64,000 nucleotides of DNA from Gemmatimonadota bacterium (GTDB taxonomy: Bacteria; Gemmatimonadota; Gemmatimonadetes; Longimicrobiales; Gaopeijiaceae), in contig JAJDNC010000103.1 of NCBI GenBank assembly GCA_022340865.1, positions 145,544 through 209,543 of the forward strand. Direction: 5' to 3'. Shown one piece after another: positions 53,195-62,094 of this stretch (positions are counted from its first letter, which is position 1; every line of letters begins with the position of its first letter). The position numbers were made by a program, and so were the translations under genes. Under the pieces are notes generated by a model, which made no database searches, was not told where the DNA came from, and saw only the letters and a program-made list of their open reading frames with translations.

Positions 53195-53256
53195 GGGACC
53201 TCCGCCACGCCGTCCCCGCGTTCCCCCGCACCTACCAGAGCGGTGCGGAGGTTCCC

Positions 53257-53262
53257 TAGCTT
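53257..53262 (+). promoter_or_regulatory. -10 box directly before the JAMM-DinG start
   Basis: TAGCTT matches the -10 of the ald promoter. The ATG at 53270 is 7 bases downstream. No -35 box is clear at 16-18 bp upstream, so this rests on the -10 alone. Confidence 0.35.
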
Positions 53263-53269
53263 ACGGGCC

Positions 53270-55996
53270 ATGACCCCCAGCCGCCGATCTCCCGCGCGAG
53301 ATCCCCGCCCGTCGGACCGGCGCCTCCGCGACCCGGCCGACGACGTCCCCGGGGGCTTCCCCCTCCACCCGGAGCGGGCCGTCCTGGTGGGCCTCGACGG
53401 CCTGGAGCCCGAGGAGGCGGAGCCGACCTCCGGAGGCGGCGCGGGGAAGGAGCGCGACCGTCCGCGCCGGCCCCTGAGCCTGGGCTCCGAGACGGCCCAG
53501 CGCATCCGCACGGAGATCGAGCGCGCCGGAGGACGTGAGGTGTGCTTCCTGGCTTCGGTGGACGCCGACCGTGTCGTGCGCGAGCCCCGCGCGGTGGCCC
53601 GGGGCAACTTCGAAGCCGTGCTGGTGGCGGCGCGGGACGCGGACGAGGGAGGGGTGATGCTGCACAACCACCCCTCCGGAGTGCTGGAGCCTTCCGATGC
53701 GGACATGCGGGTGGCGGCTCAGCTCTACGAGCAGGGTCTGGGGACCGCCATCGTCGACAACGACGCCGGGCGCCTGTACGTGGTGGTGGAGCCGCCGACA
53801 CCCCGGGTGCGCATCCCCCTGGACCCCACGGAGCTCGACGCGCTCCTAGCACCCGGGGGCGTGCTGGCGTCGGTGCACCCGGGTTACGAGGACCGGCCGG
53901 CCCAGCGCGAGATGCTGGCCGCCGTGGCGGCGCGCTTCAACGAAGGCGGCGTGGTGGTCGTGGAGGCCGGTACCGGCACCGGGAAGTCCCTGGCGTACCT
54001 GCTCCCCGCGGCCCGCTGGGCACAGGAGAACGCCGAGCGGACGGTGATCTCCACCAACACCATCAACCTCCAGGAGCAACTCGCCGGGAAGGATCTGCCC
54101 CTGGTGCGCGAGCTCCTGGGGGAGGAGCTGGACTGGGCGCTGGTGAAGGGCCGGGGGAACTACGTGTCCATCCGCCGGGCGCTCCTGGCGGCGGAGAGCC
54201 AGACGTCGCTCTTCGAGGACGACCGCTCCTCGGAGGTGGCGGCGCTGCTGGCGTGGCTGGACACCACCGACGACGGCTCCCTCTCCGACCTCACCTTCTC
54301 GCCCTCGGACGATCTGTGGGACGAGGTGAAGAGCGATCCGGACATCTGTCTGCGCGCCCGCTGCCCCCACTTCCAGCAGTGCTTCTTCCAGCGCGCCCGG
54401 CGCAGGGCGGCGTCGGCGCAGCTGCTGGTGGTGAACCACCACCTGCTCTTCACGGACCTCGCGGTGCGCCGGGTCACGCAGAACTACGGCCAGTCCGCGG
54501 TGCTCCCGGCCTACAAGCGGCTCATCCTCGACGAGGCCCACAACGTCGAGGACGCGGCCACCGCGCATCTCGGGGTCGAGGTGAGCCGCCGCAGCCTCTA
54601 CCGGGTGCTCTCACGCCTGGAGCGCCGGGGGCGAGGGCTCCTCGCGGCGGTGCACGAGGCGCTGGCCGGCACGGACGAGGCGGGACCGCTCAGGGAGCGC
54701 ATGGAGGGCCGGGTACGTCCGGCCCTGTCCCGCGCCCGGGCGGCGGTGGAGACGTTCGTGGAAGCCCTCGAGGGCTTCGTCGGCGCGGAGGAGCGCACCG
54801 CGCGTCTGGGGCCCACGGGGATGGGAGAGCCCGCCGACCGGGTGGAGATCCGGGAGCGCCTGGACGTGCTGGTGGGGGCGCTGGGCGATCTGGAGCGCGA
54901 GACGGGGGAGCTGCGCGCGCGCCTGGAGCTCGACGAGGACGTCGCACACCGGATGGAGGGGAGGCTCCTGGACCTGAGGAGCGTGGAGCGCCGCCTGTCC
55001 GCTCACGGCGCCGGCGTGCGCCTGGTGCTGACCCCGGGAGAGGAGGCGTCCGCGTACGTGCGCTGGCTGGAGGTGCGGGGCGCGGGGCCTCGCATGAACC
55101 TGGTGCTGGCGGCGGCCCCCATCGACCTGGGGGCGACGCTGCGGGAGTCCCTGTTCGCGAAGGCGGAGGCCACGGTGCTCACGTCGGCGACGCTGGCGAC
55201 GTGGCGGCGCTTCGATTTCCTGCGCGAGCGCCTGGGTCTCGCCGCTGCCGACATCGAGGAGTCGGACCCGCCCGTCCGGGTGGACGAACGGCTCCTGCCG
55301 TCGCCCTTCGACTACCCCAGGCAGACGCTCCTGGCCGTGCCCACGGATCTGCCTCCCGCGGAGGCGGGCGGGGATGCGTACCACGAGGCCACCGCCCGGG
55401 TGGTGCAGGAGATGGCGGAGCTGTCCGACGGCGGCCTCTTCGTGCTGTTCACGTCCCACGCCGCGCTGCGCCGGGTGGCGGAGCTCCTGCGGGCCGCGGG
55501 GGCCGACACGCGCTGGCCCCTGTTCGTGCACGGCGAAGGGGACCGGCACCGGATGCTGGGGGGATTCGTCGCCGCCCAGCGCGGCATCCTCCTGGGCACC
55601 GCGTCGTTCTGGGAGGGGGTGGACGTGCCCGGCGACCCCCTGAGGGGGCTCATCCTGCAGAAGCTCCCGTTCCGGGTTCCCACGGAGCCCATCACGGCGG
55701 CGCGCATGGAGGCCATCGAGCGGCGCGGCGGGAGCCCCTTCCACCAGTTCATGCTCCCCCACGCGGCGCTGCGTCTGAAGCAGGGCTTCGGCCGCCTGGT
55801 GCGCTCCCGGACGGACCGGGGGGCCGTGGTCCTCCTCGACGACCGCGTCGTCACCCGCAGGTACGGACGCTACCTCCTGGGGTCGCTTCCCGACGCGCCC
55901 CTGGTGAAGGGCGCGTGGCACGACGTGCGCCGCCGTCTCCAGGCCTTCTACGGAGATGGGGACCCGCCACTTGGACGCGTGGGGTCCGGAGCGTAG
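53270..55996 (+). CDS. Fusion of a RadC-like JAMM domain and a DinG/XPD-type helicase
   Basis: A 908-residue protein with an unusual architecture. After a Pro/Arg-rich head (1-75), residues about 80-175 form a RadC-like JAMM domain with HNHPSGVLEPSDAD: His132, His134, Ser142 and Asp145 fit HxHx7SxxD, and Glu90 is a candidate catalytic Glu. A superfamily 2 helicase follows, with Walker A EAGTGTGKS (Lys239), ILDEAHNVED, ILLGTASFWEGVDVPG and a C-terminal QGFGRLVRS motif. Cys360, Cys365 and Cys371 match three ligands of the DinG 4Fe-4S cluster, but the first ligand position is Ser300 (GRGNYVSIRR). I use ATG 53270; a GTG at 53243 is possible. DinG homologues unwind R-loops, D-loops and forked DNA. 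Confidence 0.9.
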   Translation: MTPSRRSPARDPRPSDRRLRDPADDVPGGFPLHPERAVLVGLDGLEPEEAEPTSGGGAGKERDRPRRPLSLGSETAQRIRTEIERAGGREVCFLASVDADRVVREPRAVARGNFEAVLVAARDADEGGVMLHNHPSGVLEPSDADMRVAAQLYEQGLGTAIVDNDAGRLYVVVEPPTPRVRIPLDPTELDALLAPGGVLASVHPGYEDRPAQREMLAAVAARFNEGGVVVVEAGTGTGKSLAYLLPAARWAQENAERTVISTNTINLQEQLAGKDLPLVRELLGEELDWALVKGRGNYVSIRRALLAAESQTSLFEDDRSSEVAALLAWLDTTDDGSLSDLTFSPSDDLWDEVKSDPDICLRARCPHFQQCFFQRARRRAASAQLLVVNHHLLFTDLAVRRVTQNYGQSAVLPAYKRLILDEAHNVEDAATAHLGVEVSRRSLYRVLSRLERRGRGLLAAVHEALAGTDEAGPLRERMEGRVRPALSRARAAVETFVEALEGFVGAEERTARLGPTGMGEPADRVEIRERLDVLVGALGDLERETGELRARLELDEDVAHRMEGRLLDLRSVERRLSAHGAGVRLVLTPGEEASAYVRWLEVRGAGPRMNLVLAAAPIDLGATLRESLFAKAEATVLTSATLATWRRFDFLRERLGLAAADIEESDPPVRVDERLLPSPFDYPRQTLLAVPTDLPPAEAGGDAYHEATARVVQEMAELSDGGLFVLFTSHAALRRVAELLRAAGADTRWPLFVHGEGDRHRMLGGFVAAQRGILLGTASFWEGVDVPGDPLRGLILQKLPFRVPTEPITAARMEAIERRGGSPFHQFMLPHAALRLKQGFGRLVRSRTDRGAVVLLDDRVVTRRYGRYLLGSLPDAPLVKGAWHDVRRRLQAFYGDGDPPLGRVGSGA

Positions 55997-55999
55997 ATT
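55971..55999 (+). promoter_or_regulatory. Promoter of the small membrane protein gene
   Basis: TTGGAC (55971-55976) and TAGATT (55994-55999) are 17 bp apart. The box overlaps the end of the JAMM-DinG gene, whose TAG stop forms the first half of the -10. The leader is about 50 nt. Confidence 0.6.
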
Positions 56000-56054
56000 G
56001 CTGCGTCCGGCGGGCGATGCCCGTCCTGCCCACACTCGCTACACCGGAACCGCC

Positions 56055-56255
56055 ATGAAGCAATACGCGGGGCTCGTCATCGGTGTGATCCTCATCTTCA
56101 TCGCCTACGGCGCGTTCCGTACCGGGGCACACGGATGGGAGAGCGGATACCCGGACCTCGGTCTCTGGTGGACGGTGATCGGCGCGATCCTCAGCATCGC
56201 GGGTCTCGCCGCGCTCATCGGCACGTGGATCCACACGCAGGCCAGGGAACACTGA
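56055..56255 (+). CDS. Small two-helix membrane protein
   Basis: A 66-residue protein with two predicted transmembrane helices: residues about 5-23 (YAGLVIGVILIFIAYGAF) and 39-60 (WWTVIGAILSIAGLAALIGTW). They are joined by a loop with HGWESGYPDLGLW. It has its own promoter and is followed by the only fully canonical terminator at a gene end in this window, so it is a real single-gene unit. No family is recognised. Its independent, probably strong, expression suggests an abundant small envelope protein. Confidence 0.75.
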   Translation: MKQYAGLVIGVILIFIAYGAFRTGAHGWESGYPDLGLWWTVIGAILSIAGLAALIGTWIHTQAREH

Positions 56256-56289
56256 CGACCCGAGACGTTCGACCGACGCTTCGACGGAG

Positions 56290-56319
56290 AGGCCGCCCCG
56301 GGATACGGGGCGGCCTTTT
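56290..56319 (+). terminator. Intrinsic terminator
   Basis: GGCCGCCCCG (56291-56300) pairs perfectly with CGGGGCGGCC (56306-56315), extended by A-T, with loop GGATA and followed by TTTT. It lies 35 bp after the small membrane protein gene. Confidence 0.85.
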
Positions 56320-56414
56320 CTCATCGACCCGCCCCGTGGTCACGAGCTCCTGACCCGGGACCCCGAACACATCCCCAGACAGCCCTTCAAGTCGCCTTTC
56401 GGCAGAGCCTTCCC

Positions 56415-57047
56415 ATGTCCCCGATGCCCCTCTCCCCCTCGAAGATCGTCTGCGTCGGCCGCAACTATGCCCGGCATGCGGCCGAGCTGGGCAACGAGGT
56501 TCCCTCCGAGCCCCTCATATTCCTGAAGCCGCCGTCGGCCCTGATCCGCGGGGGCGAGGGCATCGTCCTCCCTCCCGGGGTGGGGCGCGTGGATTTCGAG
56601 GGGGAGATCGGGGTGGTGGTGGGACGCCGGGCGCACAACGTGTCTGAGGGCGATGCGTGGAGCCATGTGGAGGCGCTGCTCCCGCTCAACGACGTCACCG
56701 CCCGCGACCTGCAGAAGAAGGACGGTCAGTGGACCCGCGCCAAGGGCTTCGACACGTTCTGCCCCGTGGGAGAGCCCGTGCCCCTCGCCGAGGTGGACAT
56801 GGATGCGCTGGGCGTCACCACGCGGGTCAACGGGAACCTCCGGCAGCAGGCCTCCGCCGGTGACATGGTGTTCGGCATCCCCGTGCTGCTGGCGCACATC
56901 AGCCGGATCATGACGCTGGAGCCCGGTGACCTCATCGCCACCGGGACCCCGGACGGCGTGGGCCCCCTGGCCGCGGGCGACGAGGTCGAGGTCTCCGTCG
57001 GTGGGGTAGGTGCGGTGCGCAACCCCGTGCGGGAGGGCTCTCGATGA
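56415..57047 (+). CDS. Fumarylacetoacetate hydrolase-family protein
   Basis: A 210-residue FAH-family hydrolase or decarboxylase acting on acylpyruvate-like compounds. The sequence [33 protein letters not shown], then [17 protein letters not shown] (metal-ligand Glu residues), [27 protein letters not shown] and [15 protein letters not shown] are family hallmarks, closest to fumarylpyruvate hydrolase/acylpyruvase types. ATG 56415 or 56424 could start it. The stop overlaps the aminotransferase ATG, suggesting a joint amino-acid or keto-acid pathway. The substrate is undetermined. Confidence 0.88.
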   Translation: MSPMPLSPSKIVCVGRNYARHAAELGNEVPSEPLIFLKPPSALIRGGEGIVLPPGVGRVDFEGEIGVVVGRRAHNVSEGDAWSHVEALLPLNDVTARDLQKKDGQWTRAKGFDTFCPVGEPVPLAEVDMDALGVTTRVNGNLRQQASAGDMVFGIPVLLAHISRIMTLEPGDLIATGTPDGVGPLAAGDEVEVSVGGVGAVRNPVREGSR

Positions 57048-58207
57048 CGCCGCCGACGAGTCGGACCCTGCGCGCGCTGCCGGGCTATCCGCTGGCGGGC
57101 TTCAAGGAGCGCCGTCTCGAGCTGGAGGCGGCGGGGGTGGACGTCATCGACCTGGGGGCGGGAGACGCCGACCTGCAGCCTCCGCCCGGGGTGGTGGCGG
57201 CCATCCAGGCCGCCGTGCAGGAGCCGAAGATGTCCCGCTACCCCTACCAGGTGGGGCTGCCCGCCTTCCGGGAGGCCGTCGCCGCCTGGATGGAGCGGCG
57301 CTTCGGCGTGATCCTCGACGCCGCCACCGAGCTGCTTCCCCTCATCGGGTCCAAGGACGGCCTCGCGCACCTGCCCTTCGCGTTCGTGAACACGGGAGAC
57401 GCCGTGGTCATGCCCGATCCCGGGTACCAGGCCTACCGCGGCGGGACGGTGCTGGCGGGAGGCGAGCCCTGGATGGTGCCGCTGCGCCCCGACCACGACT
57501 TCCTCATCCCCCTGGGGGAGCTGCCCGCCGACGTCGTGGCACGCACGCGCATCCTGTACCTCAACTACCCGAACAACCCGACGGCCGCATCGGCTCCGGA
57601 CTCGTACTACGAGGAGGCCATCGCCTTCTGCCGCGAGCACGACATCGTCCTCGTCCACGACCACGCATACTCCGAGATCGCGTTCGACGGATACCGCCCG
57701 CCCAGCATCCTCCAATTTCCGGGCGCCCGGGACGTGGCCATCGAGTTCCACTCGCTTTCCAAGACCTACAACATGACGGGATGGCGTCTGGGGTGGGCGG
57801 CAGGCAACCGTGCGCTGGTAGGTGCGCTGTCCAAGGTGAAGACCTTCCTGGACACGGGGGTCTTTCTGGGCGTGCAGGCAGCGGGGGTGGCGGCGCTGCA
57901 GAGCTGGGCATCCTGGGTGCCGGGCAACGTCGAGGTCTTCCAGCGACGCCGCGACGCGGCGGCGGCGGCGCTCCGAGGTGCGGGCTTCGAGATCACGGTG
58001 CCGAAGGCCACCATGTACCTGTGGGTGCCGGTGCCGGGCGGAACGGCCTCCGCGGACTATGCGCGCAGGGCCCTGGACCAGCAGGGCGTGATCGTCCTTC
58101 CCGGCTCGTCCCTGGGGGAGGGAGGCGAGGGGTTCTTCCGGGTCGCTTTGACCGTGGCGGAAGACCGGTTGGTGGAAGCGGCTTCCCGCCTGGGACGGGT
58201 GGGATGA
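57044..58207 (+). CDS. PLP-dependent class I/II aminotransferase (DapL-like)
   Basis: A 387-residue fold-type I aminotransferase. The PLP lysine is Lys240 in [30 protein letters not shown] and [13 protein letters not shown] carry the Asn and Tyr/Asp cofactor contacts. The start [39 protein letters not shown] resembles LL-diaminopimelate aminotransferases and related enzymes, so a lysine-pathway role is possible but not shown. The ATG overlaps the FAH gene by 4 bp. Confidence 0.88.
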   Translation: MTPPTSRTLRALPGYPLAGFKERRLELEAAGVDVIDLGAGDADLQPPPGVVAAIQAAVQEPKMSRYPYQVGLPAFREAVAAWMERRFGVILDAATELLPLIGSKDGLAHLPFAFVNTGDAVVMPDPGYQAYRGGTVLAGGEPWMVPLRPDHDFLIPLGELPADVVARTRILYLNYPNNPTAASAPDSYYEEAIAFCREHDIVLVHDHAYSEIAFDGYRPPSILQFPGARDVAIEFHSLSKTYNMTGWRLGWAAGNRALVGALSKVKTFLDTGVFLGVQAAGVAALQSWASWVPGNVEVFQRRRDAAAAALRGAGFEITVPKATMYLWVPVPGGTASADYARRALDQQGVIVLPGSSLGEGGEGFFRVALTVAEDRLVEAASRLGRVG

Positions 58208-58282
58208 GGTGAGCATCCCATCCGGGGACGGAGAGGAGCCGGACCTCAGGAACCGGTGCATTCCGTCGGGTTAGGACAGTCC

Positions 58283-59104
58283 ATGGATCATCCGGTCGGC
58301 GACGTGGCACCGCCTTCGCTCCGGGGCGCCGACCGCCGGCGTGCCCGTGCCTCGTATCGTCGAGTCCTCATCGCCGGCTTCGTCATCTCGGCGGCGATCC
58401 ACGTGTTCGTGTTGGCACTGTACCCGCTGTTCTTTCCCGGACATCCCGTCGAGAGGCCGATCCCCTCGCGCCTCCCCGTGGTGACGGCCGGGGGAGGGGC
58501 GATGACCGTCATCCGCATCCAGCCGGTGGAGACGGGAGGGGTGGCGACGCCGGCGAAGCCCGTGACGGTCAAGGCACCGGAGCAGCCGAAGATCGCGCCG
58601 GTGGCCCCGAAGCTGAGCGGCGAGCCCGGCGTGAGCCTCGTCTCACCGGGTGCGGCGGCGGAGGCGCTGCGTCCCCACCTGACCGATCCGCGCATCTGGT
58701 TGACCGTGGACTCGGCGTTCACGGAGCTGACCCTGAAGGAGCGACTGGAGCTCGCGCTCTCCGGTCGGATCCAGGAGATCAGCGACTCCATGGCGGCTGC
58801 GGCAGCGGCGCATCGGCGCCTCACCGACTGGACGTTCACGGACAAGCACGGGAAGAAGTGGGGCGTGAAGGACGGCAAGCTCATCCTGGCCGGCCACACG
58901 ATACCCATCCCCTTCACCTTCGGTACGCCCGTGGGACAGCGTGACGTCGACCAGCGCAACAAGTGGGAGTGGGAGGAGATCCAGCGGGGCTCGGCCGCGG
59001 CGGCCGTCCACGACAGCTGGAAGGAGCGCGAGAAGGCCATCCGCGAGCGTCGTGACAAGGAACGCGCCAAGGCGAAGCCCGACACCACCGGAGGTGGCGG
59101 CTGA
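58283..59104 (+). CDS. Single-pass membrane protein of unknown function (TonB-like topology)
   Basis: A 273-residue protein with a short basic cytoplasmic N-terminus, one transmembrane helix at about 28-48 (VLIAGFVISAAIHVFVLALYPLF) and a Pro/Val/Lys-rich region (PKPVTVKAPEQPKIAPVAPK-like) as in TonB. The C-terminal half is helical and ends in a charged coiled coil (WKEREKAIRERRDKERAKAK). It lacks a recognisable TonB C-terminal domain. The ATG at 58283 has TTAGGA upstream. I recognise no specific family. Confidence 0.65.
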   Translation: MDHPVGDVAPPSLRGADRRRARASYRRVLIAGFVISAAIHVFVLALYPLFFPGHPVERPIPSRLPVVTAGGGAMTVIRIQPVETGGVATPAKPVTVKAPEQPKIAPVAPKLSGEPGVSLVSPGAAAEALRPHLTDPRIWLTVDSAFTELTLKERLELALSGRIQEISDSMAAAAAAHRRLTDWTFTDKHGKKWGVKDGKLILAGHTIPIPFTFGTPVGQRDVDQRNKWEWEEIQRGSAAAAVHDSWKEREKAIRERRDKERAKAKPDTTGGGG

Positions 59105-59296
59105 GCCGTCCCGGGAAGTGGTGGCAGGCCCCGTTTCCCGGCGACGCTCTTTCCTGAGCGGGGACCCGGGGGCGGCTCCCGCCAGCCCACGCGACGGTTC
59201 CGGAGTCCGGCGGGCGCTGCCATCTTAAGGGCTCGCACAGAACGGGATTCCGGCCTCGAGGGTCCGGAGACCGCCCCCGCAGCTCGCGGAGTAGAC

Positions 59297-62080
59297 GTGT
59301 CGGAGGATCTGGCTCCCCGTTTCGACCCCCATGCCATCGAGCCGGGCCGCTACCGCGCCTGGCAGGACGGCGGCCACTTCCGCATGCCCGCCTCCGCCGT
59401 CCTGGATGAAGGGCGGGAGCCGTACGTCATCGTCATCCCTCCGCCCAACGTCACCGCGGTCCTGCACATGGGCCATGGCCTGAACAACACCATCCAGGAC
59501 ATGCTCATACGGTGGCGCAGGATGCAGGGACGGGCCTCGCTCTGGGTTCCCGGCACCGACCACGCCGGCATCGCCACCCAGAACGTCGTGGAGCGGCGCC
59601 TGGCCGCCGAGGGCAAGAGCCGTGACGACCTGGGCCGCGAGGCCTTCGTGCAGGAGGTCTGGGACTTCGTGCACGACACGGGAGGCAACATCCTGCGGCA
59701 GCTCGAGGCCATCGGAGCGAGCTGCGACTGGGAGCGTACGCGCTTCACGCTGGACGAGGACCTCAGTCGGGCCGTACGCGAGGTCTTCGTTCGCCTCTAC
59801 GACAAGGGGCTCGTGTACCGGGGCGAGTACATCATCAACTGGTGCCCGCGCTGCCACACGGCGCTCTCCAACGAAGAGGCCGAGGGCGAGGAGACCGAGG
59901 GGAGCCTCTGGGACATCCGCTACCCCCTGGCGGAGGCCGCCGCCGGCGCGGCCGAGGCCGCTGCGGCCGGCGGGGCAGCCGCGGTGGGCCGTCTGGAGAG
60001 CGGGCGCTGGTATCTCACGGTGTCCACCACCCGCCCGGAGACCATGCTGGGCGACACGGGCGTCGCGGTGCATCCCGACGACGAGCGCTACCGGAGCCTG
60101 GTGGGCGCCGATGTGGAGGTGCCGTTCACGGGGCGCAGGGTGCCCGTCGTGGCCGACGCGCAGGTGGACCCGGAGTTCGGCTCCGGGATGGTGAAGGTGA
60201 CCCCGGCCCACGACCCCAACGACTTCGAGATCGCGGGGCGCACCGGGCTCGCCATCCTGAACGTGATGACTCCCGACGCCCGCATGGGGGACGGAGCCCC
60301 GGAAGCGTTCCGGGGCATGGATCGCTTCGAGGCGCGAGCGGCGGTGCTCGAGGCCCTGGAAAGCGAAGGGCTCCTCGCCGGGGAGCGGAAGCACACGCAT
60401 GCGGTGCCGCACTGCTATCGGTGCCACACCGTGGTGGAGCCGCGCCTCTCTCTTCAGTGGTTCGTGAAGATGAAGCCTCTGGCGGAGCCCGCCCTGGCCG
60501 CGTCGCGGGACGGCACGGTCACCTTCACGCCCGACCGGTGGAGGAAGGTCTACGAGCACTGGATGGAGAACATCCGGGACTGGTGCATCTCGCGGCAGCT
60601 CTGGTGGGGGCACCGCATCCCCGTGTGGTACTGCCCGTGCGGCGAGGTCGTAGCGGCGCGGGAGGACCCCACCGCGTGTCCGAAGTGCGGCGGCACCGAG
60701 CTGGAGCAGGACCCCGACGTCCTGGACACGTGGTTCAGCTCCTGGCTGTGGCCCTTCTCCGTCTTCGGCTGGCCGAAGGAGACCGAGGACCTGAAGGCGT
60801 TCTACCCCGGCCACACGCTGTCGACGGCTCCGGACATCCTGTTCTTCTGGGTCGCGCGCATGATCATGGCCGGCTACGAGTTCATGGGGAGGCCGCCCTT
60901 CACCCACGTCTTCCTCCACGGCATGGTGCGCGACACCAGGGGGCGGAAGATGTCCAAGTCCATGGGCAACGGCATCGATCCGCTGGACGTGGTTCGGATG
61001 TACGGCGCCGACGCCATGCGCTATACGCTGGTGAGCGCGTGCGCCATCGGCACCGACATCACCCTCGACAACGAGGACGTCGAGGGCTCCTTCGCGGTGG
61101 GGCGGAACTTCTCCAACAAGATCTGGAACGCCGGTCGGTTCGCTCTCATGAGCCTCGGCGACGCGCCGGTGAGACCCCTGGACGAGGTCGCCCACGCGTT
61201 GACGCTGGAGGACCGCTGGATCCTGTCGCGCCTCGACCGGGCCGTGGCCGCCACCACCGCCGACCTCGAGCGCTTCCGCCTCCACGAGGTCGCGGAAGGT
61301 CTCTACCACTTCTTCTGGGGCGAGATCTGCGACTGGTACCTGGAGCTGGTGAAGACGCGCCTTGCCGAGGGGTCCGATCCCGCGACCGGGCGGACCCGGG
61401 AAGCCGAGGAGAGCCGGGAGGCCGCACGCACCACCCTGGTGACGGTCCTGGACGGCGCGTGCCGGCTCCTGCATCCCATCATGCCCTTCATCACGTCGGA
61501 GCTGTGGAGCCGGCTGCCCTGGCCCGAGGGCCACGAGCGCCCCGACGATCTCATCATCGCGGCGTGGCCCGCGGAGGATGCGGCGCGCACCGACGCCGAG
61601 GCCGAGCGCCTCGTCGGCGCGCTCCAGGAGCTCATCGTCGAGGTGCGGCGGCTGCGCAAGGAATACGGGATCGGCGAGGGACAGAGGATCGCCATCCATC
61701 TCTCGGGAAACGGGGATGCGGTGAGCACGGTGGCGGAGCAGCGAGCGGCGCTGGAGCGGCTGGCCCGGGTGGATGAGGTGTCCACGGGAGGCAGCGCCGT
61801 GGGCGTGGGAGCGCATGCCGTGCTGCAGAGCGGCATCGAGCTGTTCGTGCCGCTGGAGGGGGTCATCGACGTGGATCGTGAGCGCGAGCGGCTCCGCGGC
61901 GAGATCGACCGCCTGCGGGGCCACCTGGACAGCGTGCAGGCGCGACTGGCGAAGGAAGGCTTCGTGTCCCGGGCCCCGGCCGAGGTCGTCCAGCGCGAGC
62001 GGGACAGGGCCGGCGCCCTGCTGGAGCAGAGCGAGCGCCTCCGGGAGAAGCTCGAGGCTCTGGAGGGGAGGACGCCCTGA
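59297..62080 (+). CDS. valS: Valyl-tRNA synthetase
   Basis: A class I synthetase charging tRNA-Val with editing of Thr-tRNA-Val. The 927-residue protein has the HIGH-type motif HMGH at 57-60 (PPPNVTAVLHMGHGLNNT), the editing domain with STTRPETMLGDTGVAVHPDD, and KMSKS at 551-555. An Ala-rich insertion interrupts the editing domain (about 210-230). The C-terminal coiled-coil arm (DRERERLRGEIDRLRGHLDSVQARL) is present. The GTG start at 59297 is preceded by GCGGAG. No T-box leader is visible. Confidence 0.97.
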   Translation: MSEDLAPRFDPHAIEPGRYRAWQDGGHFRMPASAVLDEGREPYVIVIPPPNVTAVLHMGHGLNNTIQDMLIRWRRMQGRASLWVPGTDHAGIATQNVVERRLAAEGKSRDDLGREAFVQEVWDFVHDTGGNILRQLEAIGASCDWERTRFTLDEDLSRAVREVFVRLYDKGLVYRGEYIINWCPRCHTALSNEEAEGEETEGSLWDIRYPLAEAAAGAAEAAAAGGAAAVGRLESGRWYLTVSTTRPETMLGDTGVAVHPDDERYRSLVGADVEVPFTGRRVPVVADAQVDPEFGSGMVKVTPAHDPNDFEIAGRTGLAILNVMTPDARMGDGAPEAFRGMDRFEARAAVLEALESEGLLAGERKHTHAVPHCYRCHTVVEPRLSLQWFVKMKPLAEPALAASRDGTVTFTPDRWRKVYEHWMENIRDWCISRQLWWGHRIPVWYCPCGEVVAAREDPTACPKCGGTELEQDPDVLDTWFSSWLWPFSVFGWPKETEDLKAFYPGHTLSTAPDILFFWVARMIMAGYEFMGRPPFTHVFLHGMVRDTRGRKMSKSMGNGIDPLDVVRMYGADAMRYTLVSACAIGTDITLDNEDVEGSFAVGRNFSNKIWNAGRFALMSLGDAPVRPLDEVAHALTLEDRWILSRLDRAVAATTADLERFRLHEVAEGLYHFFWGEICDWYLELVKTRLAEGSDPATGRTREAEESREAARTTLVTVLDGACRLLHPIMPFITSELWSRLPWPEGHERPDDLIIAAWPAEDAARTDAEAERLVGALQELIVEVRRLRKEYGIGEGQRIAIHLSGNGDAVSTVAEQRAALERLARVDEVSTGGSAVGVGAHAVLQSGIELFVPLEGVIDVDRERERLRGEIDRLRGHLDSVQARLAKEGFVSRAPAEVVQRERDRAGALLEQSERLREKLEALEGRTP

Positions 62081-62094
62081 GCGCGCCGCCGCGG

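Noticed and set aside
53035..53259. A 74-residue frame starting on the rsmI stop
   Set aside because: It has no recognisable domain, no ribosome-binding site and runs across the AT-rich island and palindrome, so it is probably non-coding.
59105..59296. T-box leader upstream of valS
   Set aside because: No T-box sequence (TGGNACCGCG-type), specifier stem or terminator is visible.
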